From Antedon mediterranea (lineage: Eukaryota > Echinodermata > Crinoidea > Comatulida > Antedonidae), in contig NC_092671.1 of NCBI RefSeq assembly GCF_964355755.1, positions 33,685,304 through 33,749,303 on the forward strand: 64,000 bases of DNA, given 5' to 3'. The notes below the pieces were generated by a model that was given only the letters and a program-made list of their open reading frames with translations, was not told the origin of the DNA and ran no database searches. Positions within the stretch are counted from its first letter, which is position 1, and every line of letters starts with the position of its first letter. Below, in pieces: positions 10,891 through 22,549 of this stretch. A program made the position numbers and the translations under genes.

Positions 10891-11721
10891 GAGTAGTCAG
10901 GTGGCACTTTTTGTGAGAAATAGAATAATAATAGAATTGTTAAAAAACAGACCAACACCATTGTAATGCTTTAACAATACAAGATTATGCATCTCCTGAG
11001 ACTAAACAATATATTGGCTAACATAACGCTATTACGTTATACAGCCATACCGTAAATAAAATGGTGGGTATCAGTATTTGCATAAAGTAACTCTACAGTG
11101 TTTATAGGTTACAGGACATTAATTAACATTCAAATTAATAGAAACAGTAAGTTTTTAAAACCTTTCAAACAGGTGAATAATTAATAAAAGTCCCAAATAC
11201 CGAATTAAAAAATTATCTAAGTCACCAAAACGATTATAAATGTGACAGGTTACTGGACTTGTTTCCACGAAGACCGTAGTCTGGTTTAGTTTACTCCTTT
11301 AGGAGGTAGGCCTGCTGAAAGAAAATGGAAATTGTTTTAAAAGTTAATATCATTTTAACATGCGTATACAATACCAACTATAATAACTACGTTATGCGAA
11401 ATCTTATTCCCATGTGATATTATGCTGTTCGCACTGTTATGCCTTATAAAAATTACATGATAGGCCTGATTGTCATATAAACAACACCATTAATAGGATT
11501 ATTACCGATTAAATCGCTTTACACACAATATTGTATTTAAAGATATTTTTAGGAAGCACTTCTTTAATTTGTTTCCTGTTTTCAAATGATATATTATCAG
11601 CATTCAATCAGAAACAGATACATTTGGCTTCTTGTTAAAAGGCATTGATATTATGTGAAATGATATTTTTTATTGTTATAAGAGAATATTAGGGATTACC
11701 GGGAAAAAAAGTTGAGCAGGG
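10891..11721. other. Duplicated intergenic spacer, no gene seen
   Basis: This stretch matches 42366-42532 plus 44235-44883 almost base for base, interrupted there by a 1.7-kb insertion. It holds no phase-consistent exon and no RNA gene. It separates the 3' end of locus A from the minisatellite downstream of locus B, so two convergent genes end on either side. Confidence 0.5.
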
Positions 11722-14130
11722 TTCAATTATACCAAACGCTGGTTTGCAACGAAGGCGTACTGCCATACCTCGGGTAGGTTTATTATTAGGTTCAATTATA
11801 CCAGACGCTGGTTTTCAACGAAGGCGTACTGTAATACCTTGGGTAGGTTTATTACTGGGTTCAATTATACCAAACGCTGGTTTGCAATGAAGGCGTACTG
11901 CCATACCTCGAGTAGGTTTATTATTGGGTTCAATATACCAACGTTGGTTTGCAACGAAGGCGTACTGCCATACCTCGGGTAAGTTTATTATTGGGTTCAA
12001 TATACCAAACGCTGGTTTGCAACGAAGGCGTACTGCCATACCTTGGGTAGGTTTATTATTGGGTTCAATATACAAAACGCTGGTTTGCAACGAAGGCGTA
12101 CTGCCATACCTCGGGTAGGTTTATTATTGGGTTCAATATACCAACGTTGGTTTGCAACGAAGGCGTACTGCCATACCTCGGGTAGGTTTATTATTGGGTT
12201 CAATATACAAAACGCTGGTTTGCAACGAAGGCCTACTGCCATACCTCGGGTAGGTTTATTATTGGGTTCAATATACAAAACGCTGGTTTGCAACGAAGGC
12301 GTACTGCCATACCTCGGGTAGGTTTATTATTGGGTTGAATTATACCAAACGCTGGTTTGTGACGAAGGCGTACTGCCATACCTCGGGTAGGTTTATTATT
12401 GGGTTCAATTATACCAAACGCTGGTTTGTGACGAAGGCGTACTGCCATACCTCGGGTAGGTTTATTATTGGGTTCAATATACCAAACGCTGATTTGAAAC
12501 GAAGGCGTACTGTCATACCTTGGGTAGGTTTATTACTGGGTTCAATTATACCAAACGCTGGTTTGCAACGAAGGCGTACTGCCATACCTCGGGTAGGTTT
12601 ATTATTGGGTTCAATTATACCAAACGCTGGTTTGCAACGAAGGCGTACTGCGATACCTCGGGTAGGTTTATTATTTGGTTCAATTATACCAAACGCTGGT
12701 TTGCAACGAAGGCGTACTGCCATACCTCGGGTAGGTTTATTATTGGGTTCAATTATACCAAACGCTGGTTTGCAACGAAGGCGCACTGCCATACCTCGGG
12801 TAGGTTTATTATTGGGTTCAATTATACCAAACGCTGGTTTGCAAGGAAGGCGTACTGCCATACCTCGGGTAGGTTTATTACTGGGTTCAATTATACCAAA
12901 CGCTGGTTTGTGACGAAGGCGTACTGCCATACCTCGGGTAGCTTTATTATTGAGTTAAATTATACCAAACGCTGGTTTGCAACGAAGGCGTACTGCCATA
13001 ACTCGGGTAGGTTTATTATTGGGTTCAATTATACCAAACACTGGTTTGCAACGAAGGCGTACTGCCATACCTCGGGTAGGTTTATTATTGGGTTCAATTA
13101 TACCAAACGCTGGTTTGCAACGAAGGCGTACTGCCATACCTCGGGTAGGTTTATTACTGGGTTCAATTATACCAAACGCTGGTTTGTGACGAAGGCGTAC
13201 TGCCATACCTCGGGTAGGTTTATTATTGGGTTCAATATACAAAACGCTGGTTTGCAACGAAGGCGTACTGCCATACCTCGGGTAGGTTTATTATTGGGTT
13301 CAATATACCAACGTTGGTTTGCAACGAAGGCGTACTGCCATACCTCGGGTAGGTTTATTATTGGGTTCAATATACAAAACGCTGGTTTGCAACGAAGGCG
13401 TACTGCCATACCTCGGGTAGGTTTATTATTGGGTTGAATTATACCAAACGCTGGTTTGTGACGAAGGCGTACTGCCATACCTCGGGTAGGTTTATTATTG
13501 GGTTCAATTATACCAAACGCTTGTTTGTGACGAAGGCGTACTGCCATACCTCGGGTAGGTTTATTATTGGGTTCAATATACCAAACGCTGATTTGAAACG
13601 AAGGCGTACTGTCATACCTCGGGTAGGTTTATTACTGGGTTCAATTATACCAAACGCTGGTTTGCAACGAAGGCGTACTGCCATACCTCGGGTAGGTTTA
13701 TTATTGGGTTCAATTATACCAAACGCTGGTTTGCAACGAAGGCGTACTGCGATACCTCGGGTAGGTTTATTATTTGGTTCAATTATACCAAACGCTGGTT
13801 TGCAACGAAGGCGTACTGCCATACCTCGGGTAGGTTTATTATTGGGTTCAATTATACCAAACGCTGGTTTGCAACGAAGGCGCACTGCCATACCTCGGGT
13901 AGGTTTATTATTGGGTTCAATTATACCAAACGCTGGTTTGCAACGAAGGCGTACTGCCATACCTCGGGTAGGTTTATTACTGGGTTCAATTATACCAAAC
14001 GCTGGTTTGTGACGAAGGCGTACTGCCATACCTCGGGTAGGTTTATTATTGGGTTCAATTATATCAAACGCTGGTTTGCAACGAAGGCGTACTGCCATAC
14101 ATTGGGTAGGTTTATTATTTGGATTTTAAT
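11722..14130. repeat. 69-bp minisatellite, about 35 units
   Basis: The unit contains GGTTCAATTATACCAAACGC, TGGTTTGCAACGAAGGCGTA and CTGCCATACCTCGGGTAGG. Most units are 69 bp, some about 66-68 (ATACCAACGTTGG variants). A higher-order copy is visible: 12335-12913 recurs at 13434-14012, an offset of 1099 bp. Because 69 is divisible by three, long frames stay open on both strands (plus: RWFATKAYCHTSGRF; minus: KPAFGIIEPNNKPTRGMAV). The paralogous array has about ten units (44884-45431, 46709-46850). Confidence 0.9.
13508..14087 (-). CDS. Possible repeat-coding terminal exon of locus B
   Basis: Reading minus from the donor of exon 14158-14184, the first consensus acceptor in the array is GCAAACCAG near 14073-14081. 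Splicing there enters in phase 1 and yields A then FDIIEPNNKPTRGMAV, continuing as 23-residue repeats for about 190 residues to a stop at 13508. Each unit also has a GAG-gtatgg site that could act as a donor. A frame kept open by a 69-bp period can be accidental. In the locus E copy, the Helitron-like insertion at 46708 creates an in-frame TAG at its border. Confidence 0.25.
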
Positions 14131-14157
14131 TTGACTTATTGTACAGTTGTAACTTAC

Positions 14158-17100
14158 CTTCAGTGTTTATTTTCTTAGGAGGTCCTGAAACAATTAAACA
14201 AAAACATAGGAACATTTTGAAATTTATATTCATGTTAACATTTGGATAAGTTATTAGGTTTGCAGGTTTGGTTATCAAATGTTATCTACTTTTTAACTGG
14301 TTTATTATCCCAAACGATCTGTGTTATAATCTGAAAAGGAATCAGTAATTAAGTATTTTACATTAGTATTGATTGTAGTTGAACATGGTGCATACGACTT
14401 TCATAATTACGGTTGAATTGTGTTTTGGCTTTTTAAAAAAAATTTAGATATTTTGATTTATGTGACATATCCGTTTAAGAGTTTCTTCTTTCTTCTGGAC
14501 ATATTTCGATTTGGTTTTCATTACTTACTTTCAGCGTTTATTTCCATAATAGAAGACTCTGTAACAAAGATTATTAGTAGGAAACATGAAGAATACATTG
14601 TCATTTTCAAACTTAATTATCAAATCCCCTTTTATTTCAACATCTAGAAAGATATTTTGGATTAAAAAAGAAGTTATCAACCTTTTCCTAATACAGGATG
14701 TGCGAATACGGGATGATCGACACACACAATTGGTGCTGACCAGGGTTCAATTAGACAAAAGACTGATTAGCGCTGAGGGCGTATCCATACTTGGTTTCGG
14801 TTTAGGTTTTTTTCTCACACGTCTGTAGAGCACTTAGATGTTTCACGACATCAAAGAGATTAGCATGCATTAAACTTTCAGAATGTTAAAGCGGCAGAAG
14901 AAAACTATAAAATGTGCAAACTTATTTCCCCACATGTGAGTAAGGTCGTAATATTGATTACGCCTATAATTATAAAATACTAGAGGGTGAGCTCGCTTCG
15001 CTCGTTCCCCCTCTAGGAAGTGTAGACGATGGTTCTCGGAATAATATGGAATGAGACGGGTAAACAGGTTTTAAAAGGACGTTCTCCTTGTACGTTTTCT
15101 GTCGGTTACCATTATTGAAAATGCTTGACAGATCGTAAAACTAAACCTGTCTTAGATGATTAATAATATTTTAAAGGATAGTGTTTATTGTTTGGTAGGG
15201 TCATTATAGGTTGGAGGTGGGGAGGCGGAGATCATTTGAGGTAGGTGCATATTCGAGGGATAATTTTGTGTTTTAATAATATGGTAACATTATTTTATAA
15301 TCAAATTAAATCCTCTAATAGATATGAAAAGTGGTAAAAAGAAAAACAGATGCTTGGTAAATTGTAGATAATAGAGATGAATTCTACTACAATTAGTATA
15401 ATTGTGTTATTATAAATATAATACTTTATTTGTGTGTATTATAAATGAGGATGGGCGTTTATTATTCAAAGTGATGTTTTTTTTGGAGAGGCGTTTATTA
15501 AAATAAATACCATCCTACTAATTAATACTTTATTTAATTTAAACATCTTTTGAAATTAACTTCCGCGACAAAGTAAGCCGTTTCAGCCCAAGAAAAAAGA
15601 CGTTTTAGACGGCTTGCAACATGGGCGGACATTCTGGTCCTAACGGACTTTATGGCGTATATTTACTTTTATCTTTATTAATTTGATTGCAGTATAATTT
15701 TTATTTTTTAACTACTGTACCTTCGCAGGCGTGGTCCGCTTCTAAAATAAACAAAAACATCTAAAATGGCTATAGCCTATAACTATATAACGACCAACTT
15801 AGTTGAAACCAGGTTGTTGCAAAGTGAACTAATTGTGAACCCAGAAATTACTTTGACTACGTAGAATTAAAATTGAGTCGAAAATCTGACGTTGAAATCA
15901 TAAATTTTGTTAAAAAACTCTTTATAATATCTTTCTAAGATAGAAATATGGAACAATATCGTAATAGTAAAATCCATTGTTGTCAAATTTAGATTTCAAG
16001 GTACATCTGAGATAGATCAGGTAGGCATCCAAGGCAGAGATTTGTACCGAAGTTTTTTTTTATGCTCGTCTAATTTATGTCAGAATTAACCATAATTTAT
16101 ATATAGATTATGATTATTAAAATAATAAAATAGAATAATATAGTATACCATCACCTTCTTCACCTCGACGAACTCTGTCATGAACTGAAATAACATAACA
16201 TATTAAAAACGGGTGATTAATAGCAAGAATATTGCATTAAAACATTGAATGTTAGTGTTTTGTGTTAAACAGATGTAAAGTTCATGCTTAAGATTGATTC
16301 CATTGTGTTTTTGAATTCATTATTCACTTTGTAAACGTAATATGTGGTCCCCTACCGGTATCGTTTATATTATAGTAATGTGTATTAAATTTGCGAATAA
16401 ATATAATTATTACTGTACATTGAACATAAAAAGAAATATATAATACATAATTATATTACATGGTATTAAAATGTTGAAAATCATAAATTATCCAAGCAAT
16501 GATTATCCGCTATCATCGTATTTATTTTATTTTATGAATACAGTACTATTATTCTATTATGAGGTTCTGAAAAAGATCAGACAAAAAGCATGAACACTTT
16601 GAAATTTATATTCATGTAACAGATAAGTTGATGTTTGTAACCGTGTTTATCAAAAATGTGTTATCTACTTTTAGTTTAGGTCAACATTTGAAGGATTTGT
16701 TTAATCCAAAAAGCAATTAATCAAAGTAGCCTACTAATGTAAGAATGTATGCCTATGGTTATAATGGAACATGGTACACAGACAATGCAAATGGTTGTAT
16801 TTGTGTTCGAATTAAGGTCACGTGCAGTGCGGTACGGTAATTAGTTCTACCTAACAGAAAAGTGACGATAAGTAATGATAATAAATTTAATGATAAAGTG
16901 ATGATAATTAATGTTTCTAATTTGTCTCGTGTCGTCTCTATATAAATTTCTTTCTAGTCCTAGGCCTATATTGAAGAAATAATTCGGACTAGGTGTTAAA
17001 CTTCTTCTTATATTGATACCGTTTGAGCTCTTAAGTCGGCGTTCACAGTATAAATACAGTTCCTTCGCATTAATACCTATCGTCAGGATCATCCCCGATG

Positions 17101-17976
17101 ATGATAGAATTGATTTAGAAATAATGATTACTTGCACCATGACGTGCATTCGATAACGTTTGTAGAATAAAGCTCTTTCTTCAATCTACACTATCAAATT
17201 AGTTTGACAAAAAAGGGTTTTTTACAAATTATACTGCATGTTATGCATATTTTGTTTTATTTTTAAACTTACCTTCAGCGTTTAATCCAGATCTTTTAGC
17301 AGCAGGTTCTGAAGCAATAAAGAAAAAATTAACTTTAAAGTGTATAAGTTTTCAAATTAGATTAATAATATATTTTGCTTTGATTTTTGTTTTCGCGTTC
17401 GATTCGCGAACACATTTGCCTAGAGTGAAAATCGGCTTAAAGACTTACTCCTCTGACATTGCCCAAATTCAGGTTGCAAGAAGAACACGACCAAAAATAC
17501 TACCACCAACGTTTGTAATCTCCTGAAAATTGTACTCAAAATATTATTTTGAAAACAAACATAGGATTAATAAGGTCAGTGAATATTTAAGCACCTACTC
17601 CGCTTCCGCTTTAGATCCAGTTCGCGTCAGTACATACAGCATTTACGGCTTTTCGTTTATACGACGCGCCACGCGGATACTTCTGACTTATAGATGTGCG
17701 TATAGTGTAGCCGGCTAGTCGCGTATAGCAGTGTGAAAACTGAACAGTGAGATGACGGGCCACGCGGATACTTCTGACGTATAGATTTCCGCATAGTGTA
17801 GCCGGCTAGTCGCGTATAGCAGTGTGAAAACGAAACAGTGAGATGTGATTGTATTAATCGCAGCCGGAACCAGAGCAGATGTGAAAACAGTGAGATGGGA
17901 TTGTATTAGCCGCAGCCGGAACCGTAGCAGATGTGAAAGACGCTTTAGCTGGTACTTACAATTGAGCAGCTGCCAT
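14158..17976 (-). CDS. Micro-exon peptide-precursor gene, locus B
   Basis: Exons in transcript order: 17960-17976 start exon (MAAAQ plus TT); 17449-17522 signal exon; 17273-17308 PAAKRSGLNAE; 16155-16184 HDRVRRGEE; 14529-14558 SSIMEINAE; 14158-14184 PPKKINTE. Split codons give L, K, V, E and R at the five joins, with no stop. Donors are gtaagt except gtgatg after 16155; all acceptors end in cag. The product starts with a signal peptide and carries one R-x-R-R convertase site. The terminal exon is not certain: the minisatellite to the left is open in the right phase. An exon-like stretch with an in-frame stop (16532-16566) lies between the second and third body exons. Most of this unit is duplicated in locus E. 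Confidence 0.65.
14988..15025. repeat. Hairpin resembling a Helitron-like 3' end
   Basis: CTAGAGGG, then GCTCGCTTCGCTCG, then CCCTCTAG form an inverted repeat like the terminal hairpin of the Helitron-like family at 45432-46708 (CTAGATGGTACGC ... GCGTACCATCTAG). It is copied at 47706-47742. It is probably the fossil end of a related element in an intron of locus B. Confidence 0.4.
16532..16566 (-). pseudogene. Exon-like unit with in-frame stop in locus B
   Basis: An intact acceptor (tctttttcag) is followed in family phase by PHNRIIVLYS and TAA. The upstream intron matches that of PPKKINTE, so this is a duplicated exon whose donor decayed. Equivalent units occur at about 49395 (PHNGITV...), 56574 (PPNRIIVFMK, stop) and 56937. 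They could serve as alternative last exons or be dead copies. Confidence 0.35.
17449..17522 (-). CDS. Signal-peptide exon of locus B
   Basis: Acceptor tctcctga is ttttcag on the minus strand; the donor is gtaagt. The 74-nt exon reads RLQTLVVVFLVVFFLQ then PEFGQCQR: a hydrophobic core of about 13 residues followed by a polar, cleavable region. Entry phase 2 and exit phase 1 match the signal exons at 29150-29235, 35186-35229 and 63516-63583. Confidence 0.7.
17630..17945. repeat. Tandem repeats just upstream of locus B
   Basis: A unit of about 110 bp with GCCACGCGGATACTTCTGAC and GTAGCCGGCTAGTCGCGTAT occurs twice (17665-17745 and 17758-17845). A unit of about 60 bp with GCAGCCGGAACC and GCAGATGTGAAA also occurs twice. 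They lie within intron 1 of locus B and are CpG-containing in an AT-rich setting, so a regulatory role is possible but not shown. Confidence 0.6.
17960..17976 (-). CDS. Start exon of locus B
   Basis: ATGGCAGCTGCTCAATT is followed by gtaagt (17959-17954). The context CCATCATGG is favourable. Seventeen bases leave two over, and TT joined to the first base (G) of the signal exon gives Leu, so the reading continues as MAAAQ-L-RLQTLVV. The phase match and consensus donor support the assignment. The transcription start was not located. Confidence 0.55.
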
Positions 17977-18415
17977 GATGGTTAATCGAACGTCAGTTTA
18001 TTACGAATGGTTCATGTATCGAATTTATACACTATTTTATATCTAAACTGATGCAATAATAATAATAATAATAATATATATATGCATATTCCTAATAGAA
18101 TAAACAGACGGCTGACATTAAAAAAATGTAAACAAAACTATAAAAATCTATTTATCTAGAGTATTTTACGATGTTCATTATTGTTGTTATTCGAATACCA
18201 TTAAGTAAAACAATGTTTATACTTTTAAATATATTTAGTTTAAGTGTGCTTATTGTTTTTACATGGTGTATGAAATAATAATGAAACTAACTGACACTTG
18301 CTGTAAGAAAAATGTTCCAAGCCATTCTTTGGAGAAATTGAGGATTTGTATTAAAATTGAATAGCTATCATCATAATATTAATAAAGTTAATGAGAAAAT
18401 TAACCATTTTTGATC

Positions 18416-18664
18416 CAATACAAGATACAAGATACAAGATACAAGAAAACTTTAATCATCCCAACTTGGGAAATTGTGTTGCTGTCTAATAACAATGCCG
18501 TATTTAAAAGAGAAATGATATGCCTAATACATAAGTGTATAAAAGTGTATCGTAATAAATTCTTTCTTTGATACCTTTCATTATAGTCTCGTATGCTCCT
18601 TGGGAGGAAGGTGAGACGATGACGTTCAGTGGATCCCCGTTGCGGCCTCAGTCTACCCCTACGT
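18416..18664 (-). mobile_element. 5'-truncated LINE 3' end
   Basis: Three copies of CAAGATA (tail repeat, 18420-18440) are followed by ACTTTAATCATCCCAACTTG and GGAAATTGTGTTGCTG, the reverse complement of a 3'-terminal signature common to CR1/L2/Rex-type LINEs. Upstream on the minus strand, the frame with TFLPRSIRDYNERYQ resembles the C-terminus of such ORF2 proteins (..FLPR.IR..N). Only about 250 bp remain. Confidence 0.6.
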
Positions 18665-18819
18665 TCCATGAGTAAATCGTATTTTTTTTTAGAAGAAAAT
18701 TGTAATCTACCTTCTTAATACCATTGGCCCTAGTATCATTCACCACCTTTTGTTCGGTCGATATGTTATACGCCTTTAAATGTTTAATAAAAGTTTTGCA
18801 AATACGCCTTTTAACGAAA

Positions 18820-19235
18820 CGGAAGACATCTTCGATCGATGACAAACAATGTTGTTCAGGAAAGTGTAACCAACAGAAATAACATAGCGTCCTCAGGGGA
18901 TTTCAGGACACCATGTTAATATTGATATACTGTGTTTGACTTTTGAATTTAGACGATCACAGTTTGTTTTAAGTCATACATTGGTGTAGGCTAATACTTA
19001 AACAATATTTTACAGTAACATGTTTGTCTACAATACTGTCTTTTAAGGAATTTTTAAATAACTAAATTTTTCTTTTGGTCATGCTTTCAATTCAATTCAA
19101 CTCAAAATAACATTTATTTACTTTCTTTTAAAATCGAAAAGTCACAGCATTGTCTGTTATCGGTTGAAGACACAGCATTGTTTGTCATCGGTCGAAGACA
19201 CAGCATTGTTTGTCATCGGTTGAAGATGTCTTCCG
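18820..19235. repeat. Inverted repeat flanking about 350 bp, with a 33-bp tandem triplet
   Basis: CGGAAGACATCTTCGATCGA TGACAAACAATG at 18820-18851 is the near-exact complement of 19204-19235. On the right, CACAGCATTGTTTGTCATCG is tandemly repeated three times (19142-19225). It is likely a small foldback element or MITE. Confidence 0.6.
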
Positions 19236-20479
19236 TATGTTTATGGGAACATAGACATATAATCTCAACCAGATGTTTCTATATTCAATCATCTGTTCAA
19301 TTTTGTTTTGCATTTAGTATTACAATAGTATCATTGTTATTCTCATATTATACTTTTAGTTCTTTTTACAGGGTATGCCGTGCAATACAGGTATATAAAC
19401 AGAAACAACTAACCGTTTGTATTTCTGTTTTGCCATAATATATATGTACCTACGTTTTTGTCTGTCTTCATATCTTGTATTCATCTTTAACTAGACTGGA
19501 TTACATAGTGATAACCCATGACACATTATCTTAAACACCCATTACCAGATGTGAAATACTTATTGTGTTTCTATATAGATAATCTTTGAAGAATATTTGT
19601 GGTTTGTGAGGAAACGTAATTCCCGTATGGCAACGTTTCATTTTTTTAGAAGGAGGTTTTCACTTACACAACGTTTATTTTCTGTTTTAAAACTAACTTT
19701 TTATAATTGCACATCATTTTCCGTTGAAACACAGTTACCGTAACTTTGTTTCTTGTTTATTTAGAGCGAGTTGACAAATGACATCCGACAGTCCATCGGT
19801 TGTGATTCGTCAAATTTCTTAAGTTGTGTTACGTCGTTGTGTTGCGTCTCTAGTTAGAACCAAGCATTATGCAAAATAACTAACAATTTTGTACTAAAAA
19901 CAGTTACACGCTTTATTTTTTTGCAATTGTCAGTATTATTTGTATTCGAATATCAGCAATTAATAGAGTGTTTATAGTTTTAAATGTTTAGTTTAAGTGT
20001 TTAATTATGTTTATATTGTGTATAAAATGAGGATAATATACTTACTAAAATGTATACTGTGGTTATCTCTCAAAGTTTTTCCATGTGTGGATTATATTCG
20101 ATTATGTAAATATTTATACGGATAATTAACTGAATGTACTGTTTACTATACTTTTTTCTCGTCGATATATTTTCTGCTTTATTTTGTTTTACGTTTTTAT
20201 GCATTATGATTACCAATAGTAAATTAATCACAATCTATCAGATAGATGGCAATCTCCTGACACTGCTATTTTTGGACATTGAACATTTGACTCCACCGGT
20301 CTCTTGCAGAAACCACTATGTTCTTTCCTTCCTACCCCAGGGTAAAAGACGCTTTAATTCACATTTTAAAATATCTTTTGTAGCGGATTTATCTTTAGTC
20401 CAAATCTTCAAGTTATCGCTAACAATTTTAACCTTCTTACTCATCTAAGGCAATGGAAAAACCGGTGCAGAGTATATCT

Positions 20480-21100
20480 ATAAAAAAACTTTTGCGATTT
20501 CAATACAAAATGATCTAAACACTTATCTTTAAAATATCAAACTCTTGTTCATAAAAAATATTAAATTTAGTCTTATTTATTTATTTATTTATTATGTATT
20601 TTGCAATTATTTAAGTCGTTTCCATTGAAAATCTATTAGAAAGTTGTATTTTTGTTCACTAAAAATAGATATTCGTCAAGGCGCTTTTGTAAACAAACCA
20701 CTAACCCAAATGACGTCATGTTTGGTACCTGTATCTGTTCCAAAATAATATTTCAATCTACAATAATTGTTAACAACCTCTTTATCTTTTTAAAATAAAA
20801 GTAGCCAGTTGAAATTGGTATGGTGTTAAGTTGCTAACATTTCTACCAAGAGTTTGTGAATCTCTGACTCTGATTGGCTATAAAGATAAAATACGCTCCT
20901 TGATTAGAAACAGAATATTTGAGAATGTAATCGTTATTTTCTTCTTTTTTTTAAAGAAAAAAGCTACAGTATAATTTTATGTACTGCATAGTGAACATAT
21001 TTTCAAGTTATTGAGTAAATGGCGAGTTTTTCAGCAGACACGTTGATCAGGCAGGCAATGCTAGGCCCAGCTAATCCGCGTCACTCTTTCATTGTTAATA
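20480..21100 (+). repeat. Dispersed repeat, copy 1
   Basis: This matches 36790-37420 with interruptions. Shared words include GGCGCTTTTGTAAACAAACC, GACTCTGATTGGCTATA / GACTGTGATTGGCTATA, CACTTATCTTTAA and CACGTTGATC / GCGTTGATC. There is no coding frame. It is an unclassified interspersed repeat. Confidence 0.6.
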
Positions 21101-21322
21101 AAAGATATAAAAAATCCTCATTTATTTCTTAAGTTAAAATATTTTATTATTTTTAGTGTCACATTATGCATGCATCATAATAAATGCAAATCATATAACA
21201 CAGTAATCAAATTCAATTTGTATGTATGGACAACGGTCTCTACCAGAGATTGATTTTGGAGTCGCAACGTGCTATTACTTGACTGGCCTTTGAAATAAAC
21301 AACCGAACATTAAACAGTTCAT

Positions 21323-21349
21323 AATTTATGCCATAATATGGCATAAATT
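21323..21349. repeat. 27-bp palindrome
   Basis: AATTTATGCCATA, one A, then the exact reverse complement. It is isolated, about 60 bases left of a small MITE. Confidence 0.7.
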
Positions 21350-21408
21350 CATCATATTATGATCTTTTACCAGGTGTTTTATAACAAAGACTTATACAAA
21401 GGCAACAT

Positions 21409-21508
21409 TGCTACATTCACACCATTTTACGGAACGTTAAACAATGGAAAATCATAATAACATTTGAACGTCTTTCATTCCCTGAAACGGAACAAGTGTG
21501 AATGTAGC
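21409..21508. mobile_element. Small MITE-like element
   Basis: GCTACATTCACAC at the left and GTGTGAATGTAGC at the right form 13-bp terminal inverted repeats about 100 bp apart, with partly complementary inner parts (ACGGAAC). It is too small to encode anything. Confidence 0.5.
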
Positions 21509-22510
21509 TTTATAACTATGAATATGCCTCTAAAATGTTCTTTGATGCAATAATGGTCAGTATAAGAAATGGAATTGCGAGTACAGTATATGAAAATAAA
21601 GACAGATACGCTGTAGCTACAGAAGCATTTTAATTACCAAATAAAATAACACTCTTAATAAACATGAACACATGCACGATCAAAAAGTTACACCACTGTA
21701 AAACCGCTATATACCGAAACCAAAATACATAGGCCTAAACCATTGTTTTCTTTAGAATTTAAATGAACAAAGTTGAATAGGAATTTAAAAGAACTAGTGT
21801 ACTCTACTACAACCAGAGGAGACCAACATTAATGTAGTTCAGCCAGGGTTGTGTATAACTACAAAGAACAAGTATAGAGACACAATTAGTAATAGAGATT
21901 TGGTTAAAACAGATCTGCAGATGATTCAGTGTAAGTCAACTCTTTAGTTACCATCTAAAAATACAAGTGAAACATTACTAATTAATTAGATTAAAATGTA
22001 TATACAATAATGATATAGTAGTTAAAATTATTCACACAGTACAGTTTATGGAAATTGTGAAAATTGTATTATTGTTGACAATTTGTATCCATTCTTGAAT
22101 AATCTCTTCATGTTACGATATAGTAGACACAAAATACTACGTCATGTTTATTTATTGTGATATTGGGACGTGTTTCCTCGCCTCTCACTTCGACACAGAT
22201 ATTTAAGTTGATACACCGATTGTTTGTGATTGGTCAATAATTTACTCGTGGTGACCTAGCGTTTCGTCCTAGTGGGAACGAAGCTTTAGTAAATTAATGA
22301 TTGAGTGATGAATAATTGTTTATGTAAAAGTATTCTATTTTATTTATACTGTATTTTCTTTTATCATTAACACCAAAATATTTACTTCGATGCTAACTTT
22401 TAATTAGTTTTAAGTGTAATTTTTATATCAATGGTACTTAATTTAGTCTATATTATTATTATTAATTTAGTGTGTTTTTTTTTTTTTTATATATATATTC
22501 AAAAACTTGC

Positions 22511-22549
22511 CGCTTTCAAAGTTTGTGTTCATTAGGGCACCAGGAATGC
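22511..22549 (-). CDS. GC-AG micro-exon IPGALMNTNFES
   Basis: The acceptor is tgtatcag on the minus strand; the exon is followed by gcaagt, the usual form of a GC donor. Length 39 and phase 1-1 fit the family. It is less certain than exons with GT donors because it has no second copy in the window. Confidence 0.4.

Larger units (their letters stand above)
1811..17385 (+). repeat. Segmental duplication, left copy
   Basis: This stretch is collinear with 38393-54955. It holds the same nine plus-strand micro-exons, the same flanking introns, the 69-bp minisatellite and the same minus-strand micro-exons of locus B. Breaks in collinearity are explained by insertions private to one copy: 3554-6133 and 6491-10890 here; 38576-40052, about 42533-44234, 45432-46708 and 49898-54588 in the other. 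The similarity ends near GCTTTGATTTTT at 17385 here and 54955 there. Identity looks high by eye but I did not compute it. Confidence 0.85.
17977..22510. other. Intergenic region with dispersed repeats, no gene seen
   Basis: Apart from the LINE tail, inverted repeats and dispersed repeat listed separately, I find no exon series, tRNA or conserved frame here. The terminal exon of locus C may lie in its right part but could not be placed. The frame at 20134-20448 has no recognisable feature and AT-driven composition. Confidence 0.4.

Noticed and set aside
12335-13437. Long plus-strand frames (192 and 305 residues) with RWFATKAYCHTSGRF repeats
   Set aside because: They are readings of the 69-bp minisatellite, whose period is a multiple of three; several frames on both strands stay open. 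Only the minus frame is kept, as a low-confidence exon, because it matches the phase of an upstream exon.
16847-17149. Candidate exon INAKELYLYCERRLKSSN (minus, about 17034-17090)
   Set aside because: It is phase 1-1 with a possible acceptor gatag, but the donor gtatca is weak and the paralogous copy at about 54600-54650 has a stop (TAG). Probably intron sequence.
19655-19700. Possible NAE-type exon (AAAATAAACGTTGT before gtaagt, minus)
   Set aside because: It is only 14 nt, with a phase that breaks the family frame. At most it is a relic.
20134-20448. 104-residue hydrophobic frame
   Set aside because: Its composition follows the T-rich DNA; there is no splice context, motif or second copy.
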